Below are positions 41,109-49,959 of a stretch of DNA of 64,000 nucleotides, one piece after another; position 1 is the stretch's first letter; every line of letters starts with the position of its first letter. The position numbers were made by a program, and so were the translations under genes. The notes below the pieces were generated by a model. It did no database searches. It was not told the DNA's origin and was given only the letters and a program-made list of their open reading frames with translations. This DNA comes from Ottowia flava. Lineage in GTDB: Bacteria; Pseudomonadota; Gammaproteobacteria; Burkholderiales; Burkholderiaceae_C. Where the stretch lies: the NCBI RefSeq assembly GCF_042680565.1, contig NZ_JBHUEJ010000011.1, forward strand, positions 31,181-95,180, in the 5' to 3' direction.

Positions 41109-41824
41109 GCTTCCACCCCCATGTAGACGCGGCGCACCTCCGCATCGGCCATCACGGCGTGCGGTTCGCCCTCGGCCAGTTTCTGGCCGAAGTTGATGAC
41201 GAACAGGCGGTCGGCCAGCGCCATCAGCGCATGCACCACATGCTCGATCCAGATCATGGTGACGCCGCGGGCCTTGATGTTTTTCAGTTCCTGAACCAGC
41301 TGGCGTGCCTCGGGCTCGGTGAGGCCACCGGCGATCTCGTCCAGCAGCAGCAGTCTCGGGCGCGTGGCCAGGGCGCGCGCCAGCTCCAGGCGCTTCCGGT
41401 CGAGCAGCGCGAGGCCGCCCGCGGGCTTGTTGGCGTGTGCGCGGAGCCCCGTTTGTTCCAGCACTTCCTGCGCCGTGACCCAGGCTTTTTTCTCGTCCTC
41501 ACCGCCGCCGAAGCAAGCCGCGGCGACCAGGTTTTCGAACACGCTCATGTTGCCGAATGGCTGCGGCACCTGGTAGCTGCGGCCTATGCCTGCGCGGCAG
41601 CGCCGGTGAGGCGGCAAGCCGGTGATGTCGATGCCTTCGTACTGGACCTGCCCCGAATCGGCGCGCACGTCGCCGGAGATCAGATTGAACAGCGTCGTCT
41701 TGCCGGCGCCGTTCGGGCCCAGGATGCCGAGCGTTTCACCTTCCTTCACCTCCAGCGAGATGCCGTCGGTCACCTTCAGCGCACCGAAGGATTTGCGCAC
41801 GTCGCGCAGCGCGAGCAGGGTCAT
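41105..41824 (-). CDS. ABC transporter ATP-binding protein (LivG-like)
   Basis: A 239-residue ATPase: Walker A GPNGAGKTT, LivG-type Q-loop GIGRSYQVPQPFG and Walker B LLLLDEIAGGLT. The ABC signature (expected LSGGxx) is altered here to PAGGLALLDRKRLELARAL, a variant also seen in LivG proteins. The gene begins 23 nt after the binding-protein gene and is coupled to the LivF-like gene. Confidence 0.88.
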   Translation of the reverse strand: MTLLALRDVRKSFGALKVTDGISLEVKEGETLGILGPNGAGKTTLFNLISGDVRADSGQVQYEGIDITGLPPHRRCRAGIGRSYQVPQPFGNMSVFENLVAAACFGGGEDEKKAWVTAQEVLEQTGLRAHANKPAGGLALLDRKRLELARALATRPRLLLLDEIAGGLTEPEARQLVQELKNIKARGVTMIWIEHVVHALMALADRLFVINFGQKLAEGEPHAVMADAEVRRVYMGVEA

Positions 41825-41847
41825 GGCCGCACCTCGGGTTCAGCGTG

Positions 41848-43101
41848 TCAGATCAGGCGCAGCGCGCCGCCGGTCGGGATGCTGGGCGCCGCCTGGTTGT
41901 TGACGATCGTCAGCTCCATCTTGTGCGTCTTGCCCTTGCCCCATTGGCCCAGCACCAGCGGCGTCTTGCTCACGTTCTTCATCGGGCCCTGGCCGCCCCA
42001 TTTCACGGGACCGACCACGGAGTTGATCTGCGTGGCGGCGACAGCGTCGCGCACGTCATTGGGTTTGAGCGACTTGCTGCGCGCCAGCGCGCTGGCCGCC
42101 ACTTCAAACAACGCGTGGGCAAACCCGATCGGCTGCGTCCACTGCTTCTTGGTGCCTGCTTCATAGGCGTCGGCCAGGGCCTTGGCGCTTTGCTTCGTCA
42201 GACTGGAGGCGAAGGGGTGCGATGGGCTCCACCAAACTTCGGTGGACAGGCCATCGCCCAGCTCGCCCAGCGCTTCGATCGCACCGGGGAACAGCAGGGC
42301 CTTGCCCAGCGTGACGACCTTCGGCTTGAAGCCCTGCTGGCGCGCCTGCGTCAGAAAGGTCTTGGCGTCGGGCGGAATCACCACGCCGGTGACGATCTCC
42401 ACACCGTCCTTCTTGAAGGCGGCGATCTGTGCGGAGAAGTCCTGCGTTCCGTTCTGGAAGCGGCCCGGGTCGGTGAGCGAGAAGCCCTGCGCGGCCAGCG
42501 GTTTGGGGAAACCCAGGTTCTTGTCGCCCCAGGCGTTGCCGTCGCCATCGTTGGGGAACAGGCCACCCACTTTCTTGTTGGTGCTGACGCTCTTCCAGCC
42601 ATTGGTGTAGGTGGTGATGACATCTTCCAGGCCCCAGAACAGGTGGTAGGTCCAGTCGAAGCCCCTCTTCGGATCGCCCTTGCGGCCGAAGAACCAGGGC
42701 TGCCACGGCACCACGCTGGACACGCAAGGCACCTCGTTCAGCTCGCAGGCGTCGCTGACGGGGTTGGCGGTTTCGGGCGTGCCGGCGGTCAGCACCAGCG
42801 CAACCTTGTCTTTCAGGATCAGGTCGTTGGCCACCTCACCGGCACGGTTGGGGTTGGACTGGCTGTCTTTCAGCACGATCTGCACGTCGTACTTCTTGCC
42901 GCCGACGGTGAGGCCGTTCTTGAACGCGGCCTTCATCTGTTCGATGACCCATTTGTCGGCCTCCCCGAAGGGGGCGAGCGGCCCGGTCTGGGGCGACACA
43001 TAGCCGATCTTGAGGACGTCGGCGGCGAATACGAAGGGGCTGGCGGCACCGGCAGCCAGCGCGGCGGCACCCTGGGTAAACAGTCGGCGGTTGAGGGTCA
43101 T
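41848..43101 (-). CDS. Periplasmic binding protein of Liv-type ABC transporter
   Basis: A 417-residue type I periplasmic binding protein. The N-terminus NRRLFTQGAAALAAG then PFVFA resembles a twin-arginine signal. The mature part has IGYVSPQTGPLAPFGEADKW, the ligand-site LTAGTPETANPVSDACE and VVPPDAKTF-like strands. In aromatic-degrading Burkholderiales such proteins bind aromatic acids or phenols; the ligand here is inferred to be an aromatic precursor of hydroquinone or hydroxyquinol. Confidence 0.87.
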   Translation of the reverse strand: MTLNRRLFTQGAAALAAGAASPFVFAADVLKIGYVSPQTGPLAPFGEADKWVIEQMKAAFKNGLTVGGKKYDVQIVLKDSQSNPNRAGEVANDLILKDKVALVLTAGTPETANPVSDACELNEVPCVSSVVPWQPWFFGRKGDPKRGFDWTYHLFWGLEDVITTYTNGWKSVSTNKKVGGLFPNDGDGNAWGDKNLGFPKPLAAQGFSLTDPGRFQNGTQDFSAQIAAFKKDGVEIVTGVVIPPDAKTFLTQARQQGFKPKVVTLGKALLFPGAIEALGELGDGLSTEVWWSPSHPFASSLTKQSAKALADAYEAGTKKQWTQPIGFAHALFEVAASALARSKSLKPNDVRDAVAATQINSVVGPVKWGGQGPMKNVSKTPLVLGQWGKGKTHKMELTIVNNQAAPSIPTGGALRLI

Positions 43102-43151
43102 GGCTTGTCTCCTGGTTGTCTCTCGGGTCGTTGTCGTTGATGGGGAACAGG

Positions 43152-44219
43152 TCAACTCGGTGGCGCGCCGTCGTAGGCGCGTTGCAGCAGTGCGCGGATC
43201 TCGCCACGCTGCTCGGGCCCGAATGGGCGCGGATTCCAGTAGGGGTTGCTGACAGCGATGTCGGCAGCGCGGTCCAGGTCTTCAGCGCGCATGCCGATGT
43301 CCTTCAGCGCGATCGGCGCGCCGTTGTCGCGGGCCAGGTCTTGCAAACCTTGCGCGGCGTTGTCGCTGCCCAGGGCTTCGGCGATACGGCGCACGGCTTC
43401 CGGCGCGGCGCTGGCGTTGAAGGCGATGGCGTGCGGCAGCACCACGGTGTGCACTTCGGCGTGGGGCAGGTTGAAGCTGCCGCCCAGCGTGTGGCACAGC
43501 TTGTGGTGCAGTGCCATGCCAACGTTGCCCAGCACCGAGCCGCACAGCCAGGCGCCGTACAGCGCGTCGCTGCGGGCGTCCAAATCGTCCGGCGTCTGGC
43601 GCAGCACCGGCAGGGCGCGCGCCAGCGCGCGGATGCCTTCGGCGGCCATCAGGTCCATCACCGGGTTGCCGTCCTTGGCGTACAGGCCTTCAGCGGCGTG
43701 GGCGATGGCGTTCAGGCCGCTGGTGATCGACAGGCGCACTGGCAGCGTGCGGCTGAGTTCGGGGTCGTAGATCACGGTGCGCGGCAGCACGCGGGCGTCC
43801 TTGCCGGTCTTCTTCAAGCCGCCTTCGGTGATGCCGTAGATCGGCGTCATCTCGCTGCCAGCGTAGGTGGTGGGGATGGCGATGATCGGCAGGCCCGAAT
43901 CGAGCGCAATCGTCTTGCCCAGGCCGGTGGTGGAGCCACCGCCGATGGCCACGGCGCAGTCGGCGCCCAGCTTCTGCGCGACCTCGCGGGCTTCACGCGC
44001 CGTTTCGATCGGCACGTGCATCACGGCGCGGTCGAAAATGCCGGCGGCCTTGTCGCCCAGCAGCTCGACCACACGCTCGGCTTGCGGGCGCTGCTCGGGC
44101 GTGCTGAGCACCAGGGCGCGGCGTGCGCCCAGCGTATCGATCTCGCCTGCCAACCGGGCCAGACTGCCCGCGCCAAAGACGACGCGTTGCGGCTGGCCGA
44201 CGTAGATGAAGTCGCGCAT
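43152..44219 (-). CDS. Maleylacetate reductase
   Basis: A 355-residue iron-containing-alcohol-dehydrogenase-like enzyme reducing maleylacetate to 3-oxoadipate with NAD(P)H. Landmarks: VVFGAGSLARLAGEI, AIGGGSTTGLGK, IPTTYAGSEMTPIYGIT (with the maleylacetate reductase type SEMTPI), GLNAIAHAAEGLYA and HHKLCHTLGGSFNLPHAEVH. It is the point where the hydroquinone and hydroxyquinol branches meet, and it lies between the two sets of ring-cleavage genes. Confidence 0.93.
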   Translation of the reverse strand: MRDFIYVGQPQRVVFGAGSLARLAGEIDTLGARRALVLSTPEQRPQAERVVELLGDKAAGIFDRAVMHVPIETAREAREVAQKLGADCAVAIGGGSTTGLGKTIALDSGLPIIAIPTTYAGSEMTPIYGITEGGLKKTGKDARVLPRTVIYDPELSRTLPVRLSITSGLNAIAHAAEGLYAKDGNPVMDLMAAEGIRALARALPVLRQTPDDLDARSDALYGAWLCGSVLGNVGMALHHKLCHTLGGSFNLPHAEVHTVVLPHAIAFNASAAPEAVRRIAEALGSDNAAQGLQDLARDNGAPIALKDIGMRAEDLDRAADIAVSNPYWNPRPFGPEQRGEIRALLQRAYDGAPPS

Positions 44220-44233
44220 GGGTCCCTCGCTTC

Positions 44234-45214
44234 CTATTCCAGGCTCAGGTTTTGCGCCTTGACCAGGCGCGTCCAGCGGGCCTGCTCGGACTGCAGCGCC
44301 TGGGCGAACTCGGCGGGCGTATTGGCGATGCCGGTCAAGCCCTGTTCGGACAGCTTGGCCACGAACGCAGGTTGCGTGACGATCTTGCGGATCTCGCCCT
44401 GCAGGCGGTCAATCATCGGCGCAGGCGTGGCGGCGGGTGCCAGCATGCCCACCCACGAATTGACGACGAAGTCCGGGTAGCCGCTTTCTTTCACCGTTGG
44501 CACGTTGGCGTAGGCGCTGACGCGCTGGGCCCCGGTCTGCGCCAGCGCGCGCAGCTTGCCGGCCTTCACGTGGGGCTGGGCCAGCACGGCCGACAGGAAC
44601 ATCATCTCGACCTGACCGCCCAGCAGGTCCTGCTGGGCAGGGCCGCCGCCGCGGTAGGGGATATGGGTGACGAAGGTCTTCGTCGTCGCCTTGAAAAGCT
44701 CGGCCGTCAGGTGGTTGCTGGACCCGGGCCCGACGCTCGCGTAGTTCAGCTTGCCGGGCTGTGCCTGCAGCAGCTTCACGAAGCCCTTCACATCGGTGGC
44801 CGGCACCTTGGGGTTGACCACCAGCACCAGCGGGTTGCTGGCGATCTGGGTGACGGGTTGGAGGTCCTTCGTCGTGTCGAAGGGCAGCTTGGGGTAGACC
44901 AGCGGGTAGGTCGCGTAGCTGTCGAACACCATCAGCAGCGTGTGTCCGTCCGGTGCTGCGCGCGCCACTTCCGCCGCCGCGACGGTGCCGCCCGCCCCAC
45001 CGCGGTTTTCCACGATCACGGTTTGCCCGAGTGCTGCCTGCAGAGGCGCCTGGATCTGGCGCGCCACGTTGTCGACGATGCCGCCGGGTGGAAAGGCCAC
45101 CAGCAGCTTGACAGGCTTGGTTGGCCAGTTGGCTGTGGTTTGGGCATGAATTGGGGCGCTGGCCCAAGCCAATACTGCGCACCCAGCTATCAGTTTCAGA
45201 GTATCTCGACGCAT
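44234..45214 (-). CDS. Bug (TctC) family tripartite tricarboxylate receptor, orphan
   Basis: A 326-residue periplasmic binding protein: cleavable signal (LKLIAGCAVLAWASAPIHA), then the Bug signature PTKPVKLLVAFPPGGIVDNV and VENRGGAGGTVAAAEVA. Bug proteins are greatly expanded in Burkholderiales and normally deliver carboxylates to TctAB; no tctA or tctB is nearby. Placed between the semialdehyde dehydrogenase and maleylacetate reductase genes, it may capture an aromatic acid or ring-fission acid. Confidence 0.9.
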   Translation of the reverse strand: MRRDTLKLIAGCAVLAWASAPIHAQTTANWPTKPVKLLVAFPPGGIVDNVARQIQAPLQAALGQTVIVENRGGAGGTVAAAEVARAAPDGHTLLMVFDSYATYPLVYPKLPFDTTKDLQPVTQIASNPLVLVVNPKVPATDVKGFVKLLQAQPGKLNYASVGPGSSNHLTAELFKATTKTFVTHIPYRGGGPAQQDLLGGQVEMMFLSAVLAQPHVKAGKLRALAQTGAQRVSAYANVPTVKESGYPDFVVNSWVGMLAPAATPAPMIDRLQGEIRKIVTQPAFVAKLSEQGLTGIANTPAEFAQALQSEQARWTRLVKAQNLSLE

Positions 45215-45223
45215 GACCTTGCC

Positions 45224-46732
45224 TCAACGCGCGAAGTGGGGGGGGATCTGCGCGTCGACGTTTACCCAAACGCTCTTGACCTGGGTGTACTCGCGCATGG
45301 CATCAAAGCCCATCTCTCGCCCGTAGCCGCTCTGGCCCACGCCACCGAAGGGCGAGCCGGGGTTGACGCGCTTGTAGCTGTTGATCCAGACCATGCCGGC
45401 GTGCAAGTCGCGCGCTACCTTGTGGGCGCGCTGGAGGTTGTTGGTCCACAGGCCGCTGCCCAGGCCGTAGTCGGTGCCATCGGCGATCTGCAGGGCTTCT
45501 TCGTCGTTCTTGAAGGTGAGCACGGTGACGAAGGGGCCGAAGACTTCTTCCTGCGCCACCCGGTCACGGAAGCTCTGGGCGTGCACCACGGTCGGTTGCA
45601 CATAGCAGCCGCCCGCCAGCTCGCCGCCAGGACCGGCGCCGCCGGCCAGCACCTTGCCGCCTTCGCCCTTGGCCACTTCCACGTAGCTGAGCACGCGGTC
45701 GCGGTGGTCGGCGCTGGTCAGCGGGCCCATTTCGGTGGCGTCGTCCAGCGGGTTGCCCAGCTTGATGGAACGGGCCAGTGGCAGGAACTTGTCCAGGAAC
45801 TGGTCGGCGATCTTCTCGTGCAGCATCAGGCGCGAACCGGCAATGCAGGCCTGACCTTGGTTGTGGAAGATGGCCCAGGCGCTGCCGTTGACGGCGGCGT
45901 CGAGGTTGGCGTCTTCAAAGACGATGTTCGGGCCCTTACCGCCCAGCTCCAGCTGGATCTTCTTCAGGTTGCCGGCGCTGGCCTGCACGATGCGGCGCCC
46001 GGTCGCGGTGCTGCCAGTGAAGGCGATCTTGGCGATGTCCGGGTGCTCGGCGATGTACTGCCCGGCGACGCTACCCAGACCGGGCACCATGTTGACCACG
46101 CCCTCCGGGATGCCGGCTTCGGCCATCAGCTCGGCGATCTTGAGTGAGGACAGCGGCGTGATCTCGGCCGGCTTCATCACGATGCAGTTGCCGGCCGCCA
46201 GCGCGGGCGCCATCTTCCAGCTGGTGAACATGAGCGGGAAGTTCCACGGCACCACCTGCCCGACGATGCCCACCGGCTCGCGCAGTGTGTAGTTCAGGAA
46301 GCCGGCTTCGACGGGAATCGTCTCGCCCTGGAACTTGTCGGCCATGCCGCCGAAGTAGCGGAAGCACGCGGCCGTGCGGGGCACGTCCAGACGGCGCGAA
46401 TCGCGCACCGGATGGCCGGTGTCCAGCGACTCCAGACGCGCCAGCTCCTCGGTGTTGGCTTCGATCAGCTCGGCCAGGCGCAGCAGGATGCGGCCACGGT
46501 CGGCGGCGGCCATGCGGCTCCAGGCGGGGAAGGCGCGCTTGGCGGCGGCCACGGCTTTGTCCACGTCAGCCTTGCCGGCCAGGGCGACTTGCGTGATGAC
46601 GCTGTTGTCGTGCGGGTTGAGCGTGGCCAGTGTCTCGCCCGATTCGGCATCGACAAAGCGTCCGTTGATGAAAAGCTGGTTGCGGATGGGCGTGTTCAAC
46701 CCCACCGCGGCCTGGATGTCCGCGAGATTCAT
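45224..46732 (-). CDS. Aldehyde dehydrogenase, probable 4-hydroxymuconic semialdehyde dehydrogenase
   Basis: A 502-residue NAD(P)-dependent aldehyde dehydrogenase: GQVVPWNFPLMFTSWKMAPA, FTGSTATGRRI, LELGGKGPNIVFEDANLD (catalytic Glu) and NQGQACIAGSRL (catalytic Cys). It directly follows the hydroquinone dioxygenase genes, as in p-nitrophenol and 4-hydroxyacetophenone pathways where the equivalent enzyme oxidises 4-hydroxymuconic semialdehyde to maleylacetate. The specific substrate rests on this context. Confidence 0.88.
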   Translation of the reverse strand: MNLADIQAAVGLNTPIRNQLFINGRFVDAESGETLATLNPHDNSVITQVALAGKADVDKAVAAAKRAFPAWSRMAAADRGRILLRLAELIEANTEELARLESLDTGHPVRDSRRLDVPRTAACFRYFGGMADKFQGETIPVEAGFLNYTLREPVGIVGQVVPWNFPLMFTSWKMAPALAAGNCIVMKPAEITPLSSLKIAELMAEAGIPEGVVNMVPGLGSVAGQYIAEHPDIAKIAFTGSTATGRRIVQASAGNLKKIQLELGGKGPNIVFEDANLDAAVNGSAWAIFHNQGQACIAGSRLMLHEKIADQFLDKFLPLARSIKLGNPLDDATEMGPLTSADHRDRVLSYVEVAKGEGGKVLAGGAGPGGELAGGCYVQPTVVHAQSFRDRVAQEEVFGPFVTVLTFKNDEEALQIADGTDYGLGSGLWTNNLQRAHKVARDLHAGMVWINSYKRVNPGSPFGGVGQSGYGREMGFDAMREYTQVKSVWVNVDAQIPPHFAR

Positions 46733-46787
46733 GATCGATCCTGAAAAAAGGGAGAGCGGTGCGCCGCGCGGCGCACCGGACGGGGGC

Positions 46788-47795
46788 TTAGAAGCTCACC
46801 GGGATTTCCGGGCTTTCGCCCTTCTGGATCTCGTAGACCAGGCTGGGCGAGCCGTTTTCCCAGACCAGCAGCATCGAACGCTTGGGGCTGAAGCCCTGGT
46901 GGCGGCAGTAGGCGGGCATGGCGGCCATGTCGCCGGCCTTCATGATCACGCGCGCCATCGGCTTGCCGGTGTTCTTGTCGCCGCAGTCCCAGTGGATCTC
47001 GTCCGTCATCTGGAAGAACCACTCGACGCGGTCGTTGCCGTGGATGATCGGCAGGATGTGCTCTTCCGTCGTCGGGCACATGTAGCTGTGCTTGACGACC
47101 GAGGTGAAGCTCGGGTTCCAGGTGACCTGCGAGCGGCTCAGGAACCCGAACAGGTTGAAGGCGTGGACTTCGTTCTCGAAGCCCGGCTCGGGGTGCAGCT
47201 CGGGCTGGTCCTGCTGCACATCCAGGAAGGCGCGGTTGACGGGCGCGCCGCGCTGGTCGCTGCGCAGGTCCAGGTCGCCCTTCAGACCAACGCAGCGCTT
47301 GGCCAGCTCGCGTGCACGGGTGATCTTCTCGGTGCTGTTGCCGTTCTTTCGGCCGTAGGGCGAGCCGGTCTCCTGCGGGGCCGAGAACGGGTCAAAGGTG
47401 CTGTTGGTCCAGTCGTCCAGCATCGCTTCAAACACTTCGCGGATCTGGTCGGTGGGGAAGTTCTCGAGCATGTCGACGCCCGCTTCCTTCATGGTGCCGT
47501 TGAAGCTGCCGGCGTACATGTCGACCGACTTGTAGTGGTTGACGGTGCCGATGACGTTGTCGAAGTTAACCCAGCCGTAGAAGAAGCCCCAGGCCACGTC
47601 GCGCATCAGGGCGCGCAGGTAGTTGCCGACGTCCAGGGTGTGGCTCATCGGGCGGCCGTCGCGCGTCGTCCAGGTGATGTGGGCGAAGTATTCGTCGCGG
47701 CGGAAGCCAAAGCTGCCCAGCTGGAACTGCTGGTAGCCCAGGTTGTCGGTGGAGGCGTTCGCCATCGTGCGGGCGAGTTCGGCGGGTGCGTTCAT
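46788..47795 (-). CDS. Hydroquinone 1,2-dioxygenase, large (catalytic) subunit
   Basis: A 335-residue protein I recognise as the PnpD/HapD-type large subunit of two-component hydroquinone dioxygenase. It opens hydroquinone to 4-hydroxymuconic semialdehyde using Fe(II). The 2-His-1-carboxylate candidates are His252 and Glu258 (IHGNDRVEWF) and His299 (YCRHQG), with six- and 41-residue spacing. VAWGFFYGWVNFDNV and KHSYMCPTTEEHILPII are also typical. It follows the small subunit gene by 53 nt. Confidence 0.88.
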   Translation of the reverse strand: MNAPAELARTMANASTDNLGYQQFQLGSFGFRRDEYFAHITWTTRDGRPMSHTLDVGNYLRALMRDVAWGFFYGWVNFDNVIGTVNHYKSVDMYAGSFNGTMKEAGVDMLENFPTDQIREVFEAMLDDWTNSTFDPFSAPQETGSPYGRKNGNSTEKITRARELAKRCVGLKGDLDLRSDQRGAPVNRAFLDVQQDQPELHPEPGFENEVHAFNLFGFLSRSQVTWNPSFTSVVKHSYMCPTTEEHILPIIHGNDRVEWFFQMTDEIHWDCGDKNTGKPMARVIMKAGDMAAMPAYCRHQGFSPKRSMLLVWENGSPSLVYEIQKGESPEIPVSF

Positions 47796-47848
47796 GGTGT
47801 GTCTCCTGGCGATTCGGTGAGGTGTTTTGAGGTGCTGAGGGACGGCGA

Positions 47849-48358
47849 TCACTGCGTCTGGCAGATTTCGGCCCATTTCTCGACCGAGAGATCGCCCTTG
47901 CAGGTCTGCATAATCAACACGCCTGGGTCACCGGCCACGCGAAACTGGTAGGCGGTGTTCTTGGGCAGCATGCCTTGGTGACCGCGGGTGAGCTTCATCC
48001 AGCCCATCTTCTTGCCTTGCGGTTCGCCTTCCAGCAGCACGGCGCCGTTCTTTTCGGTGTCGGCAACGGCCTGCTCGGCGTCCAGTTGCACCAGATGGAT
48101 TTCTACCGTGCCATCCATCACCAGGGCAAATTCGTCGTGGGCGCAGGTGAACCAGGGCGAGGCGCCTTCGGCCCGCAGGGTTTCGAGCACGTAGATCTGG
48201 TTCTGGCCGAACACGACCTTTTCGTAGGGCTGGCTCTTGCTGGCGATGTCGAAGCAGTTCGACATGGCGTAGTGCTTGACGTCGTCGTCGATCGGCTCGA
48301 CGCGGCCCTTCTCAAAGTCCTTCAGGGAGCCGAAGCGAGTCTGGTAGGTGGCGGTCAT
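47849..48358 (-). CDS. Hydroquinone 1,2-dioxygenase, small subunit (cupin-like)
   Basis: A 169-residue cupin-fold protein of the PnpC/HapC type: AMSNCFDIASKSQPYEKVVF, TCAHDEFALVMDGTVEIHLV and GHQGMLPKNTAYQFRV. It is the non-catalytic partner of the large subunit. It is the first structural gene of the catabolic operon; a LysR-type dyad lies about 100 nt upstream. ATG 48356-48358 has a GGAGACACC ribosome site. Confidence 0.87.
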   Translation of the reverse strand: MTATYQTRFGSLKDFEKGRVEPIDDDVKHYAMSNCFDIASKSQPYEKVVFGQNQIYVLETLRAEGASPWFTCAHDEFALVMDGTVEIHLVQLDAEQAVADTEKNGAVLLEGEPQGKKMGWMKLTRGHQGMLPKNTAYQFRVAGDPGVLIMQTCKGDLSVEKWAEICQTQ

Positions 48359-48456
48359 GGGTGTCTCCGTTGGTTTCGTCGTCACAGCCTGTGGGCTGCA
48401 TGGAGCGAAATTTAGGTGAGACCCACGTACTTGGGTAGGCATCGTCTGCGGACCGC

Positions 48457-48470
48457 ATTGTTCGGCAAAT
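48457..48470. promoter_or_regulatory. Candidate LysR-type operator before the hydroquinone operon
   Basis: ATTGTTCGGCAAAT is an imperfect ATT-N8-AAT dyad with the T-N11-A core that LysR regulators prefer. It lies 99 nt upstream of the small-subunit start, between it and the LysR gene. No footprint data; assigned by pattern and place. Confidence 0.4.
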
Positions 48471-48536
48471 CCGTCTAATCACCAGGGTTTTCCCTGGGTG
48501 GCTGCGCATCTGCCGGAGGGCTCGGTCAGAGCCAGT

Positions 48537-49487
48537 TCAGGCGTCGGTCACCAGCATTTCCGGCAGGATGGCACGTTGGATCAACTGGGCATCCCACGGG
48601 GTGACGCGACCAAACGCGCCTGTGATGTGCTCGATGAACAGGCGCAGCTTGAACGCGTTGCGTGAGGTGCCTGCGTACACCGCGTTGAGCGAGAACGCGG
48701 ACAACAGATGTTCGGCCAGCACCACCTGCAGCTCGCCGCGCAGGATGGCTTCACCCGCCACCAGCGTGGGCAGGCACACGATCCCCGCGTGTTCCAGCGC
48801 ATATTCGCGCAGCAGGTGCACGCTGTTGGTGAGCAGCGCGGGGTTCATGTAGAGCGTGACCTCTTTGCCCTGGTGGTGGAAGGTCCAGCGGTCGCGCGAG
48901 GGATAGCCGGAGTACAGGCCCAGTTTGAAACCGTGCAGGTCGCGCGGGGTTCTGGGTGTGCCGTTTTCCTCCAGAAAGCGAGGCGTGGCGCAGAACACGC
49001 GACGCACCGGAAACAGGGGCCGCGAGACCAGTTCGGTGGACGCCGCGGGAAAGATCTGCAGCGCGCAGTCGACACCTGCCTTGACCGGATCGACCACCGC
49101 GTCGCTCACAATCAGTTCGAGCCGGATGTCCGGGTAGCTGGCCTGGAATTGGCGCAACAGTGCCGCGAAGTGGCCCAGCACGAAGCCGGTGAGGGCATGC
49201 ACGCGCAACACGCCGGAAGGGCCGGTCTGCGCGTCGCGCATCTGGTCCATCACCGCGTTGGCGCGCCCAACCAGCGCAGCACACTCGCGCCAGAAGGCCT
49301 GACCCACGTCGCTGAGGCGAACAACGCGCGTGCTGCGGTGAAACAGCGGGGCGCCGACGTAGTCCTCGAGCTGCTTGATGCGGCTGGTCACGACCGATTT
49401 GGCGACGCGCATCTGGCGGGCGGCTTCGGCAAAGCTCTGCGTTTCTGCGACGCGAACGAAGGTCTCGAGGTTCTGCAGCCGATCCAT
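48537..49487 (-). CDS. LysR-family transcriptional regulator
   Basis: A 316-residue regulator with an N-terminal winged helix-turn-helix (LETFVRVAETQSFAEAARQM then RVAKSVVTSRIKQLEDYVGA) and an effector-binding domain from residue ~90. It is immediately upstream of the hydroquinone dioxygenase operon on the same strand, rather than divergent as is usual for LysR pairs. It probably activates the catabolic operon in response to an aromatic ligand; this is inferred from position. Confidence 0.88.
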   Translation of the reverse strand: MDRLQNLETFVRVAETQSFAEAARQMRVAKSVVTSRIKQLEDYVGAPLFHRSTRVVRLSDVGQAFWRECAALVGRANAVMDQMRDAQTGPSGVLRVHALTGFVLGHFAALLRQFQASYPDIRLELIVSDAVVDPVKAGVDCALQIFPAASTELVSRPLFPVRRVFCATPRFLEENGTPRTPRDLHGFKLGLYSGYPSRDRWTFHHQGKEVTLYMNPALLTNSVHLLREYALEHAGIVCLPTLVAGEAILRGELQVVLAEHLLSAFSLNAVYAGTSRNAFKLRLFIEHITGAFGRVTPWDAQLIQRAILPEMLVTDA

Positions 49488-49605
49488 GGGGCAATTTCAC
49501 AGGCACGTTGCAACGCGCCAGGATTGGACGCACGATCAGCGATTCTGGCGTGGGCGCTGCCTGCTGCCTACGGTACTAACCCAAGGTCAAGAAAACGGAG
49601 CGCGC

Positions 49606-49908
49606 ATGCCCGACCACTATGTCTTCTTCGGCACTGACAAACCCGACCACGCTGCGGTGCGTGCCGAGCGCCGGGAATCGCACCGCAGCTACATCCGCAC
49701 ACGGCGCGATGGCGTGGTCGCCGTGGTTGGCGGGCCGACCTTCGGGAGCGACGGGCAAATGAACGGAACCATGCTGGTGCTGGAAGCCGGCTCGCTGGAA
49801 GCCGTTCGCGACTTCATTCAGAACGACCCGTACAGCCAGGCGGGGCTGTTTGCCCAGGTCGAGATCCGGCGCTGGCATTGGGGCCTGGGCCAGCCGGCCG
49901 ACGGCTGA
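49606..49908 (+). CDS. YciI family protein
   Basis: A 100-residue protein with the dimeric ferredoxin-like YciI fold: YVFFGTDKPDHAAVRAERR, HRSYIR, VVGGPTFGSDGQMNGTMLVL and FIQNDPYSQAGLFAQVEIRR. The conserved His-Asp pair of the family is present. YciI-like proteins are often small dehydrochlorinases or mutases in aromatic pathways, but the reaction here is unknown. It is divergent from the LysR gene. ATG 49606 is preceded by GGAG. Confidence 0.85.
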   Translation: MPDHYVFFGTDKPDHAAVRAERRESHRSYIRTRRDGVVAVVGGPTFGSDGQMNGTMLVLEAGSLEAVRDFIQNDPYSQAGLFAQVEIRRWHWGLGQPADG

Positions 49909-49959
49909 GGGCCCCGGGCACCTGACGCGCTACGGTGCCGTTGTGTGACGGGGCTTGCG

